The notes below the pieces were generated by a model. The model searched no databases. It worked only from the letters and a program-made list of their open reading frames with translations, and was not told the DNA's origin. Positions 15,887-25,784 of a DNA stretch of 64,000 bases are shown here, piece after piece. The stretch's first letter is position 1, and the number at the start of each line of letters is the position of its first letter. The translations under genes were made by a program, and so were the position numbers. Where the stretch lies: contig UBNE01000028.1 of NCBI GenBank assembly GCA_900466745.1, forward strand, positions 186,001-250,000. Direction: 5' to 3'. The DNA comes from Hyphomicrobiales bacterium (GTDB taxonomy: Bacteria; Pseudomonadota; Alphaproteobacteria; Rhizobiales; Beijerinckiaceae).

Positions 15887-18800
15887 TGCGCCGGCTCCTG
15901 ACCCTGCCGCGTCTTGCGCTTTTTGCCCTGCTGCTCACGGCGGGTTTCCTCGCCTCGGCCCATTTCGGCGGCTTCGCCCAGAACGCCCAGACCGATCGCG
16001 GCATCGTCGCCGACCTGATCTCGAAGGCGCTCTCCAGCGACACCAGCCAGGTCTCGATCGGCGAGGTCAACGGCGCGCTCTCCTCCGATGTCGAGATCCG
16101 CGACATCGTGCTCTCGGACCGCGACGGCGTCTGGCTCAGGCTCGACCGCGTCCGCCTAATATGGACCCGCAGTGCGCTCCTGCTGCGCCGCCTCGATGTC
16201 GACCGGCTCGAGATCGGAAAGCTCGAAATCCTGCGCAAGCCGGCGCCGCAGCCGGCCGGAGCCGCGCCCCCCAATGACGGGCCGATCCTGCCCGAATTGC
16301 CGCTCAAGGTGATCCTGCGTGCCTTCCAGCTCAACGAGCTGGTGCTCGGCGAGCCCGTCGTCGGCGTCGCTGCTCGGCTCGGCGCCACCGGCGCCGCCCG
16401 GCTCGGTCCGCCGAACGAGGGCCTGGATCTCAAATTCGAGGCGCGCCGGCTCGACATGGGCGGCACCTTCAATGTCGACCTGTCCTTCGTGCCGGACAGC
16501 ACGCGGCTGCGGCTCGCGGCCAAGCTCGACGAGCCGGCCGGCGGCCTGATCTCGAAGGCGGCCGGCCTGCCGGGCGAGCCGCCCGTCAAGCTCGACCTCG
16601 ACGGCGACGGCCCGCTCGATTCCTTCCGCTCGAACCTGACCTTCACCGCCGGCCCGACCATCGGCGCCGACGGCTCCGCGACCTTGAACCGCGCCGGGAC
16701 GGAACGGCAGCTCGCGCTCGCGCTCGATGCCCGCATCGAAGGGCTGATGCCGGCGCCGGCAGCACCCGTCTTCGCCGGCTCGACCCGCCTCGACGGGACG
16801 GTCGGATTCGCCGATGACGGCGGCGTCGACATCCGCAACCTCGCCCTCGTCTCGGCTCTGGCGCGGCTCGACGTGCTCGGCCGCTACAAGGCCGACAAGA
16901 CGCTCGACCTGCGCGTCACGGCCGCCTCGCGCCCGAATGCGGAAGGCCGCACCGTCGCCTCCGGCACGGAGATCGGCAAGCTCGCCTTCGACGCGACGAT
17001 CCGCGGCCCGGTCGCCGGCCCGACCGTCGCCGCCAGGCTCGATGCGCAGGACGCCAAATTGCCGGCAGGGCAGTTCGCCAAGGTGGGGCTGACCTTCAAC
17101 GCCACGCCGAGCGGCACCATCGGCGAGCCCGGCACCCGCATCGCGCTGACCAGCGACGGCGAGGCGACGGGCATCGCGCTGACGGACAAGGCGCTGGCCA
17201 GGGCGGTGGGCGACAAGGTCACCTTCACCCTGCGCGGCACCGGCAATGACGACGCCACCGCCGATTTCGAGACGCTGCGCCTCGCCCTCTCCGGCGTCGA
17301 GCTGGATTACAAGGGCAAGCTCGGCCAGGCCCGTATCCTCGGCCAGCTCAAGGCGGTGCTGCCCGATCTCGCCCGGCTGAGCGGCCTCGCCGGCCGTCCG
17401 CTCGGAGGCAGGGCGGACATCGCGGCCGACCTCGACGCCACGCCCAGGCTGAACAACTACGCCGCCACGCTGAACGGCAAGGCCGAGCGCCTCGCCACCG
17501 GCGACGCCGTGCTCGACCGGCTGCTCGCCGGCAGTCTGACGCTCGGCGGCAAGGTCGGCGCGCTCGCCGGCGACTACACCGTCTCCGGCCTCAAGGTCGC
17601 GGGCCAGCATGCGACCTTCACCGCCGACGGCGCCCTCGGCCGGAACGCCTCCGATCTCAAGCTCGCGCTCGCCTTGCCGGATCTGAAGCGCGCCGATCCG
17701 CGCCTCTCCGGCCGCGGCGACGTCAATGCCGAGATCACCGGCCCGCTCAACAGGCTCGATGCCAAGGCCCGTATCGCCGTCGCCAATGCGACCGCGCTGG
17801 CAAGGCCGATCCCGCGCCTCGCCATCGACGCCGTGGTCAAGGACCTGCAGGGCACGCTCGATTCCCATGTCACCCTCTCCGGCGAGATCGATGCCAAACC
17901 GGCGACGGGCACGATCGCGCTGAACCGCCAGCCGGACGACGGCTGGAACCTCTCGCAGCTCGATCTCGCCATCGGCTCGGTGCGCCTCGACGGCGCCGTG
18001 ACGCTCGACCCGGCGAGCCGCGCCGCCGGCCGCCTGACGCTCGCCGCCCGCAATCTCGACGACCTCTCGGCGCTGGCGCTGACCAAGCTCGGCGGCCAGC
18101 TCGACGCCGATATCAACCTCACGACCCCGGAAGGCCGGCAGAACATCGACCTGACCGCGCGCGGCAGCCGGCTCGCCGGCCCCTCCGTCTCGGTCGACAA
18201 GCTCGATGCGACCATCGGCGCGAAGGACATCTACGGCCATCCGATGCTCGATGCCGCGATCGCCGTCGACCGGGCTGTCGCGGCCGGCGAGACGATCAGC
18301 GCGATCCGCTTCGATTCGAAGGGAGCGCCCGATGCCAGCGCCTTCACGCTCAGCGCCAATGCCCGCGGCTTCGCCCTGAAAGGGGCGGGCAAGCTGGTGC
18401 CGGGCGAGCCGCTGAAGCTGGAGATCGCTTCCTTCGACGCGCGCCGCGACGGCCGCGCCATCACCCTCGCCAATCCCGCCACCTTCAGCTTCCCGGCCTC
18501 GGGCGTCGAGATCGCCGGGCTGGCGCTGGCGATCGATGGCGGCCGCGTCACGCTCGACGGCAAGGCCGGCGAGACGCTCGATCTGCGCTTCGCGGCGCGC
18601 GACGTGCCGCTCTCGGCGGCGCGCATCGCGGCGCCGAGCCTCAACCTCTCCGGCACGCTCAATGCGCAGGCGCAGGTTCAGGGCAGGCCGGATGCGCTCT
18701 CCGGCCCCTGGAGCCTGAAGATCGCCCGGCTGGTGACGCCGGAGACGCAGCAGGCCGGGCTGCCGCCGGTCGAGATCGCCGGGCAGGGCGCGTTCAAGGG

Positions 18801-20205
18801 CAACGCCACGAGCGTCGAGGCGACGGTGAATGCCGGCCGCGGCGCCAGCCTCACCCTGCGCGGCACCGCCCCGCTCAGCGCGACCGGCGCCCTGTCGCTC
18901 GCAGCCCAGGGCCGCGTCGACGCCGCGCTCGCCAACACCATGCTCGCGGTCAACGGCCAGCGCCTGACCGGCGCCGTCGCCGTCGACATGCGCGCCGAGG
19001 GCACGCCGACGGCGCCGCGCCTCAGCGGCAACGCCACCCTCTCCAACGGCAGCTTCACCGACGCACTGCAGGGCGTGCGCCTGACCAATATGCGGGCGCG
19101 GGTCGCGGCCAATGGCGACAACCTGACGATCGAGGGCGCTTCGGCAAGCACGCCCAATGGCGGCACGATCTCGGCGAGCGGCCAGGTCAAGGTCGATCCG
19201 GCCGCCGGCTTCCCGGGCACGATCCGCATCCGGGGCAACCGCGCCCAGCTCGTCTCCAGCGGTCTGGTCACGGCCGTCGCCGGGCTCGATCTCGACATCT
19301 CCGGCCCGCTGGCGCAGCGCCCGCGCATCGGCGGGCGGATCGACGTCGTCTCGCTGGAGGTCTCGGTGCCGGACCGTCTGCCGGCCTCGCTGAGGCCGGT
19401 CGACGGCGTCAAGCACGTCAACGCCAGGGGCACCGCCGCGGCGCGCCTGGCCGCGGCCCGCAAGGCGCAGAAGGCGCGCGGCAAGCGCGGCCGGGCCGCG
19501 CCGGCTTTCGACGCCGCGCTCGCCTTCACCGTCTCGGCGCCGAATCGCGTCTTCATCCGCGGCCGCGGAATCGATGCCGAGCTCGGCGGCGCGATCCGCG
19601 TCGGCGGGACGCTGGCCGCCCCCGCGCTCGACGGCGGCTTCGAACTGCGCCGCGGCCGCCTCAGCGTGCTGACCCAGCGCCTCGACTTCAGCCGCGGGCG
19701 CCTGACCTTCGCCGGCGGCCTGATTCCGGAGCTGGATTTCGTCGCCGAGACCCGCGCCGCCGATGTGACGGCCAAGGTCATCGTCAGCGGCCCGGCCGAC
19801 CAGCCCGCCTTCGCCTTCACCTCCGAGCCGCAACTGCCGCAGGACGAGGTGCTGTCGCGCCTGCTCTTCGCCCGGGCCTCGGGCTCGCTCTCGGCCTTCC
19901 AGGCGGTTCAGCTCGCCCAGGCGGCGGCCCAGTTCGCCGGCGGCGGCGGCGACGACACCTTCGAGCGGCTGCGCAAGTCGCTGGGCGTCGACAATCTCGA
20001 CATCCAGATGGGCGAGGGCGGCCCGACCGTGGGCGCCTCGCGCTATATCAGCGACAACGTCTCGGTCGGAGTGAAGGTCGGCACCAAGCCGGAGGACAGC
20101 GGCGTCTCGGTCGGCATCGACGTCACCAAGCGCCTCAAGCTCCAGGCCGAGACCGGCGCGGACGGCAGCGCGGCCGTCGGCATCGGCGCCGAGTGGGAAT
20201 ACTGA
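15886..20205 (+). CDS. tamB: TamB, inner-membrane-anchored translocation and assembly protein
   Basis: 1439 residues. An N-terminal signal-anchor (LLTLPRLALFALLLTAGFLA) is followed by more than 1000 residues of repetitive beta-strand sequence of AsmA/TamB type, and a C-terminal DUF490/TamB domain from about 1100. That domain ends with VGVKVGTKPEDSGVSVGID and a final strand finishing WEY, as in TamB. The protein spans the periplasm and works with TamA as a conduit between membranes. The ATG at 15886 shares two bases with the tamA stop (TGATG), so the pair is translationally coupled. Confidence 0.94.
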   Translation: MRRLLTLPRLALFALLLTAGFLASAHFGGFAQNAQTDRGIVADLISKALSSDTSQVSIGEVNGALSSDVEIRDIVLSDRDGVWLRLDRVRLIWTRSALLLRRLDVDRLEIGKLEILRKPAPQPAGAAPPNDGPILPELPLKVILRAFQLNELVLGEPVVGVAARLGATGAARLGPPNEGLDLKFEARRLDMGGTFNVDLSFVPDSTRLRLAAKLDEPAGGLISKAAGLPGEPPVKLDLDGDGPLDSFRSNLTFTAGPTIGADGSATLNRAGTERQLALALDARIEGLMPAPAAPVFAGSTRLDGTVGFADDGGVDIRNLALVSALARLDVLGRYKADKTLDLRVTAASRPNAEGRTVASGTEIGKLAFDATIRGPVAGPTVAARLDAQDAKLPAGQFAKVGLTFNATPSGTIGEPGTRIALTSDGEATGIALTDKALARAVGDKVTFTLRGTGNDDATADFETLRLALSGVELDYKGKLGQARILGQLKAVLPDLARLSGLAGRPLGGRADIAADLDATPRLNNYAATLNGKAERLATGDAVLDRLLAGSLTLGGKVGALAGDYTVSGLKVAGQHATFTADGALGRNASDLKLALALPDLKRADPRLSGRGDVNAEITGPLNRLDAKARIAVANATALARPIPRLAIDAVVKDLQGTLDSHVTLSGEIDAKPATGTIALNRQPDDGWNLSQLDLAIGSVRLDGAVTLDPASRAAGRLTLAARNLDDLSALALTKLGGQLDADINLTTPEGRQNIDLTARGSRLAGPSVSVDKLDATIGAKDIYGHPMLDAAIAVDRAVAAGETISAIRFDSKGAPDASAFTLSANARGFALKGAGKLVPGEPLKLEIASFDARRDGRAITLANPATFSFPASGVEIAGLALAIDGGRVTLDGKAGETLDLRFAARDVPLSAARIAAPSLNLSGTLNAQAQVQGRPDALSGPWSLKIARLVTPETQQAGLPPVEIAGQGAFKGNATSVEATVNAGRGASLTLRGTAPLSATGALSLAAQGRVDAALANTMLAVNGQRLTGAVAVDMRAEGTPTAPRLSGNATLSNGSFTDALQGVRLTNMRARVAANGDNLTIEGASASTPNGGTISASGQVKVDPAAGFPGTIRIRGNRAQLVSSGLVTAVAGLDLDISGPLAQRPRIGGRIDVVSLEVSVPDRLPASLRPVDGVKHVNARGTAAARLAAARKAQKARGKRGRAAPAFDAALAFTVSAPNRVFIRGRGIDAELGGAIRVGGTLAAPALDGGFELRRGRLSVLTQRLDFSRGRLTFAGGLIPELDFVAETRAADVTAKVIVSGPADQPAFAFTSEPQLPQDEVLSRLLFARASGSLSAFQAVQLAQAAAQFAGGGGDDTFERLRKSLGVDNLDIQMGEGGPTVGASRYISDNVSVGVKVGTKPEDSGVSVGIDVTKRLKLQAETGADGSAAVGIGAEWEY

Positions 20206-20597
20206 ATCGCCGCCCTTGGGAGGGATTCGGGGATTCGGCCCGCAGATTCGCCGGCAAAACCATGCTGCAAGGCACAAAACGGCCTGTGCGCCGGCTCAGT
20301 CGGTTAACGCTGTGTAAATTTCAGCGGTCAAAGCGTGGCTCGCCTGCAACACCGGGTTCCAAAGCACCCTCCCGGCGGGGCGAACGGCCGGATCGTGGTT
20401 GATCGGCAGGGCCGCATTCGTATGGTGACTGTGCGTCGGGACGTTCCCGGTCGCTGTTTTTCGTCTTCGCCTCTGAATTGGGTCAGGGACGTGGGCGAAA
20501 GACCGGGAAGAGGCAGGTTCTGCGATCAGGCATCAAGCCTGGGGCGGGGGGCAGGCCGAAGCCCGAGGGTCTCGAAACTCTTTTGGAGGTTTACCAA
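20206..20597 (+). other. Porin upstream/leader region
   Basis: 392 bases between tamB and the porin gene. The middle (20301-20330) is relatively AT-rich and carries an inverted cgctg/cagcg pair around tgtaaatt at 20308-20326, a possible promoter or operator zone. A small cagg-type hairpin lies at 20527-20541 in the likely untranslated leader. A strong GGAGG is at 20585-20589. No protein-coding gene is convincing here. Confidence 0.45.
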
Positions 20598-21974
20598 ATG
20601 AAGCTCGTCAAGAGCCTCCTCCTCGGTACCGCCGCCGGCATCGCCGCGGTCGCCGGGGCTCAGGCCGCCGACCTTCCCTCGCGGAAGGCCGCTCCGGTCG
20701 AATACGTTCGCGTCTGCACCGCCTACGGCGCCGGCTTCTTCTACATCCCGGGCACCGATTCCTGCCTGCGCATCTCGGGCCGCGTCCGCGCCGAGTACGC
20801 CGTCGGTCAGCGCTACAGCGACTACCAGGATGCCTACGGCACCCGCGCCCGTGGCCGTCTGAACATCGACGTCCGCACCGCGACCGCCTATGGCACCCTG
20901 CGCACCTTCATCCGTTACGAGCTGACCAACAACACCGGCATCTACACCGCCGGCACGGGTCCGTTCAACACGGGCGCCAACGTTCCGGGTCTCGTCCGCG
21001 GCGCCGCCGGCACCGGCTCGCTGCTCGATCTGGCCTATGTCCAGTTCGGCCCGATCACCGCTGGTCGCGCTCAGTCGTTCTTCGACTTCTACGCCTCGGA
21101 CCTGAACTTCGCTTCGATCCGCACGGCTGACTCGCGCGTCAACCTGCTCGCCTACACCGCCACCTTCGGCTCGGGCTTCTCGGCCACGGTGTCGTTGGAA
21201 GACCGCACCTCGGGCACGGTTGGTCGTGAGCTCGGCGGCGTCATCGGCGGCATCGGCTTCCTCGGCACCGCCGCTGCTGTGACGCAGGGCCAGGACTACC
21301 CGGATATCGTCGCGTCGCTGCGCGTCGATCAGGGCTGGGGCTCGGCTCAGCTGTCGGGTGCTGTCGGTCAGCGCAAGTACGCTGCGGTCGGGGCTGCTGC
21401 TCTCGGCGCGGTTGACGGCGACGAGGTGGCCTGGGCCATCCAGGGCGGCGTGAAGATCAACCTGCCGATGCTCGCCGCCGGCGACGCTCTGTGGCTGCAG
21501 GCTGCCTATGCCGACGGCGCTCTCGGCTATCTCGGCTGGTCGGGCAACAGCCTCGGTCTCGGCCGTCTCGGCCGCCTGACCCTGGCCGACGCCTCGATCA
21601 ACCCGGTCACGGGCAAGGTCGACAACTCGACCGGCTGGTCGGTCGTCGCGGCGTTCCGCCACTTCTGGACCCCGACCCTGCGCACCGAGATCGGCGCGTC
21701 GTATTCGGAGCTGAAGCTCGGCTACGTCGACACCGCCACAGCGCTCTTCGCCCTGGCTCCGCGCTCGCTGGACCCGAAGGAGTTCCTGCTCGCCGCCAAC
21801 CTGATCTGGTCGCCGGTCTCCGGCCTGGATATCGGTGTCGAAGTGCTCTATTCGCACCTCGACGTCCGTTCGCCGGTTGGTCTGGTGAACAACGCTTCGG
21901 TTCGCAGCAACCTGCTGGGCATCAAGTCCGAGGACTCGATCTCCGGTCGCCTGCGCATCCAGCGCGACTTCTGA
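20598..21974 (+). CDS. Rhizobiales-type general porin
   Basis: 458 residues. Signal peptide of 23 residues (…AVAGAQA-ADLPSRK), then the porin signature AAPVEYVRVCTAYGAGFFYIPG with the conserved cysteines and SGRVRAEY, and a beta-barrel ending in RLRIQRDF with a C-terminal phenylalanine. It forms a trimeric diffusion channel in the outer membrane. It uses GCT, GGT and CGT codons more than its neighbours do, as highly expressed genes often do. GGAGG nine bases before the ATG and a strong terminator 23 bases after the stop fit an abundant single-gene transcript. Confidence 0.94.
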   Translation: MKLVKSLLLGTAAGIAAVAGAQAADLPSRKAAPVEYVRVCTAYGAGFFYIPGTDSCLRISGRVRAEYAVGQRYSDYQDAYGTRARGRLNIDVRTATAYGTLRTFIRYELTNNTGIYTAGTGPFNTGANVPGLVRGAAGTGSLLDLAYVQFGPITAGRAQSFFDFYASDLNFASIRTADSRVNLLAYTATFGSGFSATVSLEDRTSGTVGRELGGVIGGIGFLGTAAAVTQGQDYPDIVASLRVDQGWGSAQLSGAVGQRKYAAVGAAALGAVDGDEVAWAIQGGVKINLPMLAAGDALWLQAAYADGALGYLGWSGNSLGLGRLGRLTLADASINPVTGKVDNSTGWSVVAAFRHFWTPTLRTEIGASYSELKLGYVDTATALFALAPRSLDPKEFLLAANLIWSPVSGLDIGVEVLYSHLDVRSPVGLVNNASVRSNLLGIKSEDSISGRLRIQRDF

Positions 21975-21996
21975 TCGGTTCTCCGATCTCAGTCGG

Positions 21997-22024
21997 AAGC
22001 CCCGGGGAAACCCGGGGCTTTTTT
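21997..22024 (+). terminator. Intrinsic terminator of the porin gene
   Basis: A perfect ten-base stem aagccccggg/cccggggctt with a four-base loop is followed by a run of T. It starts 23 bases after the porin stop codon. Confidence 0.92.
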
Positions 22025-22236
22025 GTTGTCTGTGGGTTGCCGCATCTTCGCGGTTGACGGTCCGGCAGGATGCGGCCTGACTGTGACCGGAAGTCCGGGG
22101 CCCGCGCGACGCGGCGGGGTTGCGTCGCCGCGTTGACCCGATCTCTCGGGACAGGCTCTCAAGCTCTTGACGATCCTGTCGCCGGAGCCGGCATCGCAAG
22201 CTTCGCCGCGGCGCGGCGATGGGTGAGGGGGGTACG

Positions 22237-24564
22237 ATGTCTCAGCCGACGCGCTGGCTCTGGGGAGTGGTCCCCTTGGCGTTGCTGTGGGGCACCGGAA
22301 ACTTCGTTCAGGACGACGCGATCCAGCGGGACGTCGCCTCGCGCGCCGAGCGGGCGGTCCAGGCCGGGGCGGGCGCGGCGCCCGGTGCGAAGCCGGTGAC
22401 GGCCCAGGTCGAGGGGCGCGACGTCACCATCGGCGGCGAGGTCATCTCGGCCGACGGGGCCGCGAAGGCGATGACGCAGCTCCGTTCTGAGTTCGGGGTG
22501 CGCCGGGCGCTCGGAGGCCTCTCCCAGGTCGTCGCGCAAAAACCCTATTCCTGGTTCGTCAGCCGCCTCCCCAATGTCGTGACCATCGGCGGCTTCGTTC
22601 CCGATCTGTCGGTGGCGGACGCCAACGCCGCCGCGGCCGGGGCGGCGCTGCCGGGCCTGCGGATCGACGACCGCCAGACCGTGGCCTTCGGCGCTCCAGA
22701 AGGCTTTCCGGCGATGACTGCCGCGATGATCGCTGCCCTGCCGCAGCTCGCCTCGGGCCGGATCGCGCTGGATGACGGCCGGTTCTGCATCGAGGGCAAG
22801 GCCGCCAGCCCCGAGGCCTTCCAGGCGCTCGAAGCCATCGGCGCCAAGCCCCCGGTTGCAGGCTACAGCGCGGTTCCTTGCGGGCTCGAGCCGCCGACGA
22901 TCTCGCCCTATCGGTGGAGCGCCACGCATGAGGTGCCCGGGACCGTCACGCTCGATGGCTTCGTTCCCGACGAGGCGACGCGCAAGCAGATTCTGGCGGC
23001 GCTTCAAGGCAGCTTTCCGTCCGCCGCGATCAGCGATGCGACGAAGCCGGGCGCCGGGGCGCCCGCGGCTTTCCTCGAGAAGGTGAAGCGCGCGGCGGCC
23101 GAGCTCGCGCGGCTCAGGAGCGGCAAGGCCGAGATCAGCGGCGACAGCTATGTCCTTTCCGGCGTCGGGCCGGCCAGCTACGCCGCCTGCCAGGCCCTGC
23201 GCCTGCAGATCGCCCAGCTCGACGGCCCGGATTCGGTTGCCCAGGCGACGATCGAGTGCCCGCCGGCGCCGCCGCCCGAGCCGGCGATGCCGCCCCTCCC
23301 GGAGATTCCCGCTCCGATCCTTCATGACGTGACGCCGGCGCCCTCCGAGGCCCCCGCCTCGGCGCCCGGCGGAGTGGCCGCGCCGGCGGCCGATGCCGCG
23401 GCCCCCCGGCCGGGCGCTGCGGCTCCCGTGGCGCGTTCCGCTGCGCTCCTGCCCTGGACGGCGCAACGCCTGGAGGACCGGCTGCGCCTCGCCGGATCGG
23501 TGCCGAATGCGGCGGCCCGCGAGGCCATTCTCTCCCAGGCCGGCCGGCTCTTCCGCGGCCTTCGCATCGAGGATGGCATGGAGACCGCCGCCGGCGTAAC
23601 GCCGGCCGGGGATTTCGCCGCCTCGGCGGTCTACGCGCTTGAGGCGCTGTCGAAGCTCCGGCAGGGCTCGGTCTCGATCCGCGACAACGCCCTTTCGATC
23701 GCCGGACAAGCCGCCGATGCAGCGGGCTGGCAGGCCCTGCGCAATCAGTTGGCCGGCGCCGTTCCGGCCGGCCTGAGCCTGCCCGCCGGGCCGATCGCGG
23801 TGACAGTGCGGCCTTATGGCCTGTCGCTGACGACGGATCGCGGCGGCGCCAGGATCTCGGGCTACCTGCCGGACGAGGCGGCGCGCGCGGCGCTTCATGC
23901 GCTCGTCGCGGAATCGCCGCTCCGCGGCAAGCTAGACGACGGGGCGGTGATCCTGCCCGGCGCCCCCGAGGGCTTCGCGCAGGCTGCGGCCACGGCGCTG
24001 ACCGATCTGCTGCGGCTCGACATGGGGTCGGCGACGCTGACCGACCGGACGGTGACCCTGCGCGGCCTGACCTGTCGCGACCTGATCCGGAACGAGGTCG
24101 AGACCAGCGCCGCGAGCGGGCTGCCGCCCGGCTTCACGGCCGATATCGTGGTCAGTCCGCGCCAGACCGGCTGCGTCATCGACCCGCCGGCGAGCTGCCA
24201 GAACGATCTCGACGGCCTGACGCGCCAGAATCCGGTGCTGTTCGCGCAGGGCACGGCGGTGGTCGAGCTCGACGCCGTGACCGAGCGCGTCATCGCCGAG
24301 GCCGCGGCGATTCTGAAGAAATGCCCGGGCTCGCGCGTGACGATCGAGGGGCATGCCAATCGCGATGGCGAGCGGCGCGGCTTCGACAATCTCGATCTGT
24401 CGCAGCGGCGGGCGCAGCGCGTCCGCGACGAATTGGTCCGGCGCGGCATCGACGCCGCCCAGCTCGAGGTGAAGGGTTATGGCGCGGCTCGCCCGCTCCT
24501 GCCCTATGGCGATCCGCAGGCGCGTGAAATGAACCGCCGGGTTCAGTTCACCGTGGCGAAGTAG
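22237..24564 (+). CDS. OmpA-family protein with repeated BON-like segments
   Basis: 775 residues. A hydrophobic N-terminus (LWGVVPLALLWGTGNF) acts as signal or anchor. A motif of the form VTIxGFVPD recurs at about residues 115 (VTIGGFVPD), 236 (VTLDGFVPDEATR), 415 (LRLAGSVPNAAAR) and 538 (ARISGYLPDEAAR), with a related VTIGGEV near 66. These resemble BON repeats. A Pro/Ala-rich linker lies at about 345-400. The last 120 residues are an OmpA-like peptidoglycan-binding domain (VTIEGHANRDG, NLDLSQRRAQRV, NRRVQFTV). It probably bridges membrane and cell wall. The ATG at 22237 follows GAGGGGGG; it forms an operon with the next gene, ten bases on. Confidence 0.87.
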   Translation: MSQPTRWLWGVVPLALLWGTGNFVQDDAIQRDVASRAERAVQAGAGAAPGAKPVTAQVEGRDVTIGGEVISADGAAKAMTQLRSEFGVRRALGGLSQVVAQKPYSWFVSRLPNVVTIGGFVPDLSVADANAAAAGAALPGLRIDDRQTVAFGAPEGFPAMTAAMIAALPQLASGRIALDDGRFCIEGKAASPEAFQALEAIGAKPPVAGYSAVPCGLEPPTISPYRWSATHEVPGTVTLDGFVPDEATRKQILAALQGSFPSAAISDATKPGAGAPAAFLEKVKRAAAELARLRSGKAEISGDSYVLSGVGPASYAACQALRLQIAQLDGPDSVAQATIECPPAPPPEPAMPPLPEIPAPILHDVTPAPSEAPASAPGGVAAPAADAAAPRPGAAAPVARSAALLPWTAQRLEDRLRLAGSVPNAAAREAILSQAGRLFRGLRIEDGMETAAGVTPAGDFAASAVYALEALSKLRQGSVSIRDNALSIAGQAADAAGWQALRNQLAGAVPAGLSLPAGPIAVTVRPYGLSLTTDRGGARISGYLPDEAARAALHALVAESPLRGKLDDGAVILPGAPEGFAQAAATALTDLLRLDMGSATLTDRTVTLRGLTCRDLIRNEVETSAASGLPPGFTADIVVSPRQTGCVIDPPASCQNDLDGLTRQNPVLFAQGTAVVELDAVTERVIAEAAAILKKCPGSRVTIEGHANRDGERRGFDNLDLSQRRAQRVRDELVRRGIDAAQLEVKGYGAARPLLPYGDPQAREMNRRVQFTVAK

Positions 24565-24574
24565 GGAGGCGGAC

Positions 24575-25618
24575 ATGCTCTATCTCGCCAGCCGTTTCGT
24601 CTGGTTTCTCCTGGGCGCCTTCATCCTCGGCTTCGTCATGGGCTGGATCAGCCAGAACGGGCGCAGCCGCCGCTTCTGGAGCAGGGGCTGGAGCCTGCTG
24701 GCCGTGCTGTGGGCGGGCGGCGCGGCGCTGAGCTGGTTCCAGCTCGTCAACGGCGTGCCGGCGATGTGGCTCGAGACGGCGCTGCTGTTCGTCGCGGTCT
24801 ACTGGCTCGGCTGCGCCGCCGGGACGCTGGCGCGCCCGCTCGACGGCGCGGCGGAGCAGGCGGCGCCGGCCGCGACAGTCGCCACGCCGCCAGCCGCGGC
24901 GACGGAGGCGGCGCCGCTCTCATCGGCGCCGCCCGCGGATACCGGGACGGTCGTCGCCGGAGAGGAGGCTCTGCCCGGCCGGCGCCCCGCGGCTCTGTCC
25001 GAGGCGCGCGGCGGCAAGGCCGACGACCTCAAGCTGATCAAGGGCATCGGCCGGCAGAACGAAGGCCGTCTGCACGGCCTGGGCGTCTGGCATTTCGAGC
25101 AGATCGCCGCCTGGACGCCGGAGAATGTCGAATGGGTCGGCGGCTATCTGGCTTTTCCGGGCCGGATCGAGCGCGAGGATTGGGTCGGGCAGGCGAAGCT
25201 CCTGGCGGGAGGCGGGTCGACGGCGTTCGCCGATCGCGCGCGGGCCGGGCTCGTCGAGACCTCGCGCGACGACGGATCGGCGGGCGAAGCCAATGTCGCG
25301 ACGCTGGCTGAGGGCGTCTTCGAGGGCCGGAAGCCGGCGGCGCTGCTGTTGGCGGCCCGCGACGGCAAGCCCGACGACCTGACGCTGATCGACGGCGTCG
25401 GGCCGGCGATCGCGGCCGCGCTGAACCGCCTCGGCATCTGGCATTTCGACCAGATCGCCGGGCTCGACGACGAGGAGATGCGCTACGCCTCGGCCTTTGC
25501 CGGCGCGCCGGGGCGTGGGCTCGCCGAGAACTGGCGCGAGGATGCCGGCATCCTCGCCCATGGCGGCGAGACGCAGCATTCGCGGAGGCTGAAGGCCGAG
25601 CGCGGCAAGGCGGAATAG
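24575..25618 (+). CDS. Membrane protein with two helix-hairpin-helix (COG3743-like) domains
   Basis: 347 residues. Three hydrophobic segments (about 5-25, 39-57, 63-84) are followed by an Ala/Pro-rich linker and two copies of a 60-residue domain: DDLKLIKGIGRQNEGRLHGLG (from 150) and DDLTLIDGVGPAIAAALNRLG (from 267), each followed by a W/F-HFxQIA stretch. In established families this domain is a helix-hairpin-helix unit, often found at the C-terminus of NuoE in rhizobia, and is described as possibly DNA-binding. It follows the OmpA-like gene by ten bases, so the two are likely co-expressed. The soluble domains would face the cytoplasm or periplasm depending on topology, which I cannot settle. 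Confidence 0.85.
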   Translation: MLYLASRFVWFLLGAFILGFVMGWISQNGRSRRFWSRGWSLLAVLWAGGAALSWFQLVNGVPAMWLETALLFVAVYWLGCAAGTLARPLDGAAEQAAPAATVATPPAAATEAAPLSSAPPADTGTVVAGEEALPGRRPAALSEARGGKADDLKLIKGIGRQNEGRLHGLGVWHFEQIAAWTPENVEWVGGYLAFPGRIEREDWVGQAKLLAGGGSTAFADRARAGLVETSRDDGSAGEANVATLAEGVFEGRKPAALLLAARDGKPDDLTLIDGVGPAIAAALNRLGIWHFDQIAGLDDEEMRYASAFAGAPGRGLAENWREDAGILAHGGETQHSRRLKAERGKAE

Positions 25619-25704
25619 AGCATCGGCCCGAAAAAGCGGAACGCGATTTTCGGAAAAACAGGCGCAAAATCAAAGGTATGGAGTATCGAGCCAGCCCGAT
25701 GCTC
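25618..25704. repeat. Palindromic intergenic repeat, subfamily 2, copy 1
   Basis: Outer arms gagcatcggc/cccgatgctc bracket an inner hairpin ccgaaaa/ttttcgg at 25627-25652 and a stretch gcgcaaaatcaaag. The same order of elements recurs at 34125. The left arm begins inside the stop codon of the preceding gene. It is related to hairpin A of the two-hairpin repeats but has a different right half. Confidence 0.75.
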
Positions 25705-25784
25705 CAGCGGGCCGCCCGGCGCAATTGGCTGTTGTCGCGGGCGGAGCGGAGCGCGCTTCGCATCCCCTGCGCTGACGGCGGGGC

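Noticed and set aside
16156..20277. 1373-codon open frame antisense to tamB
   Set aside because: The composition (Arg, Gly, Ala, Asp) is that of a shadow frame, there is no Shine-Dalgarno site, and tamB on the other strand is a full, recognisable gene.
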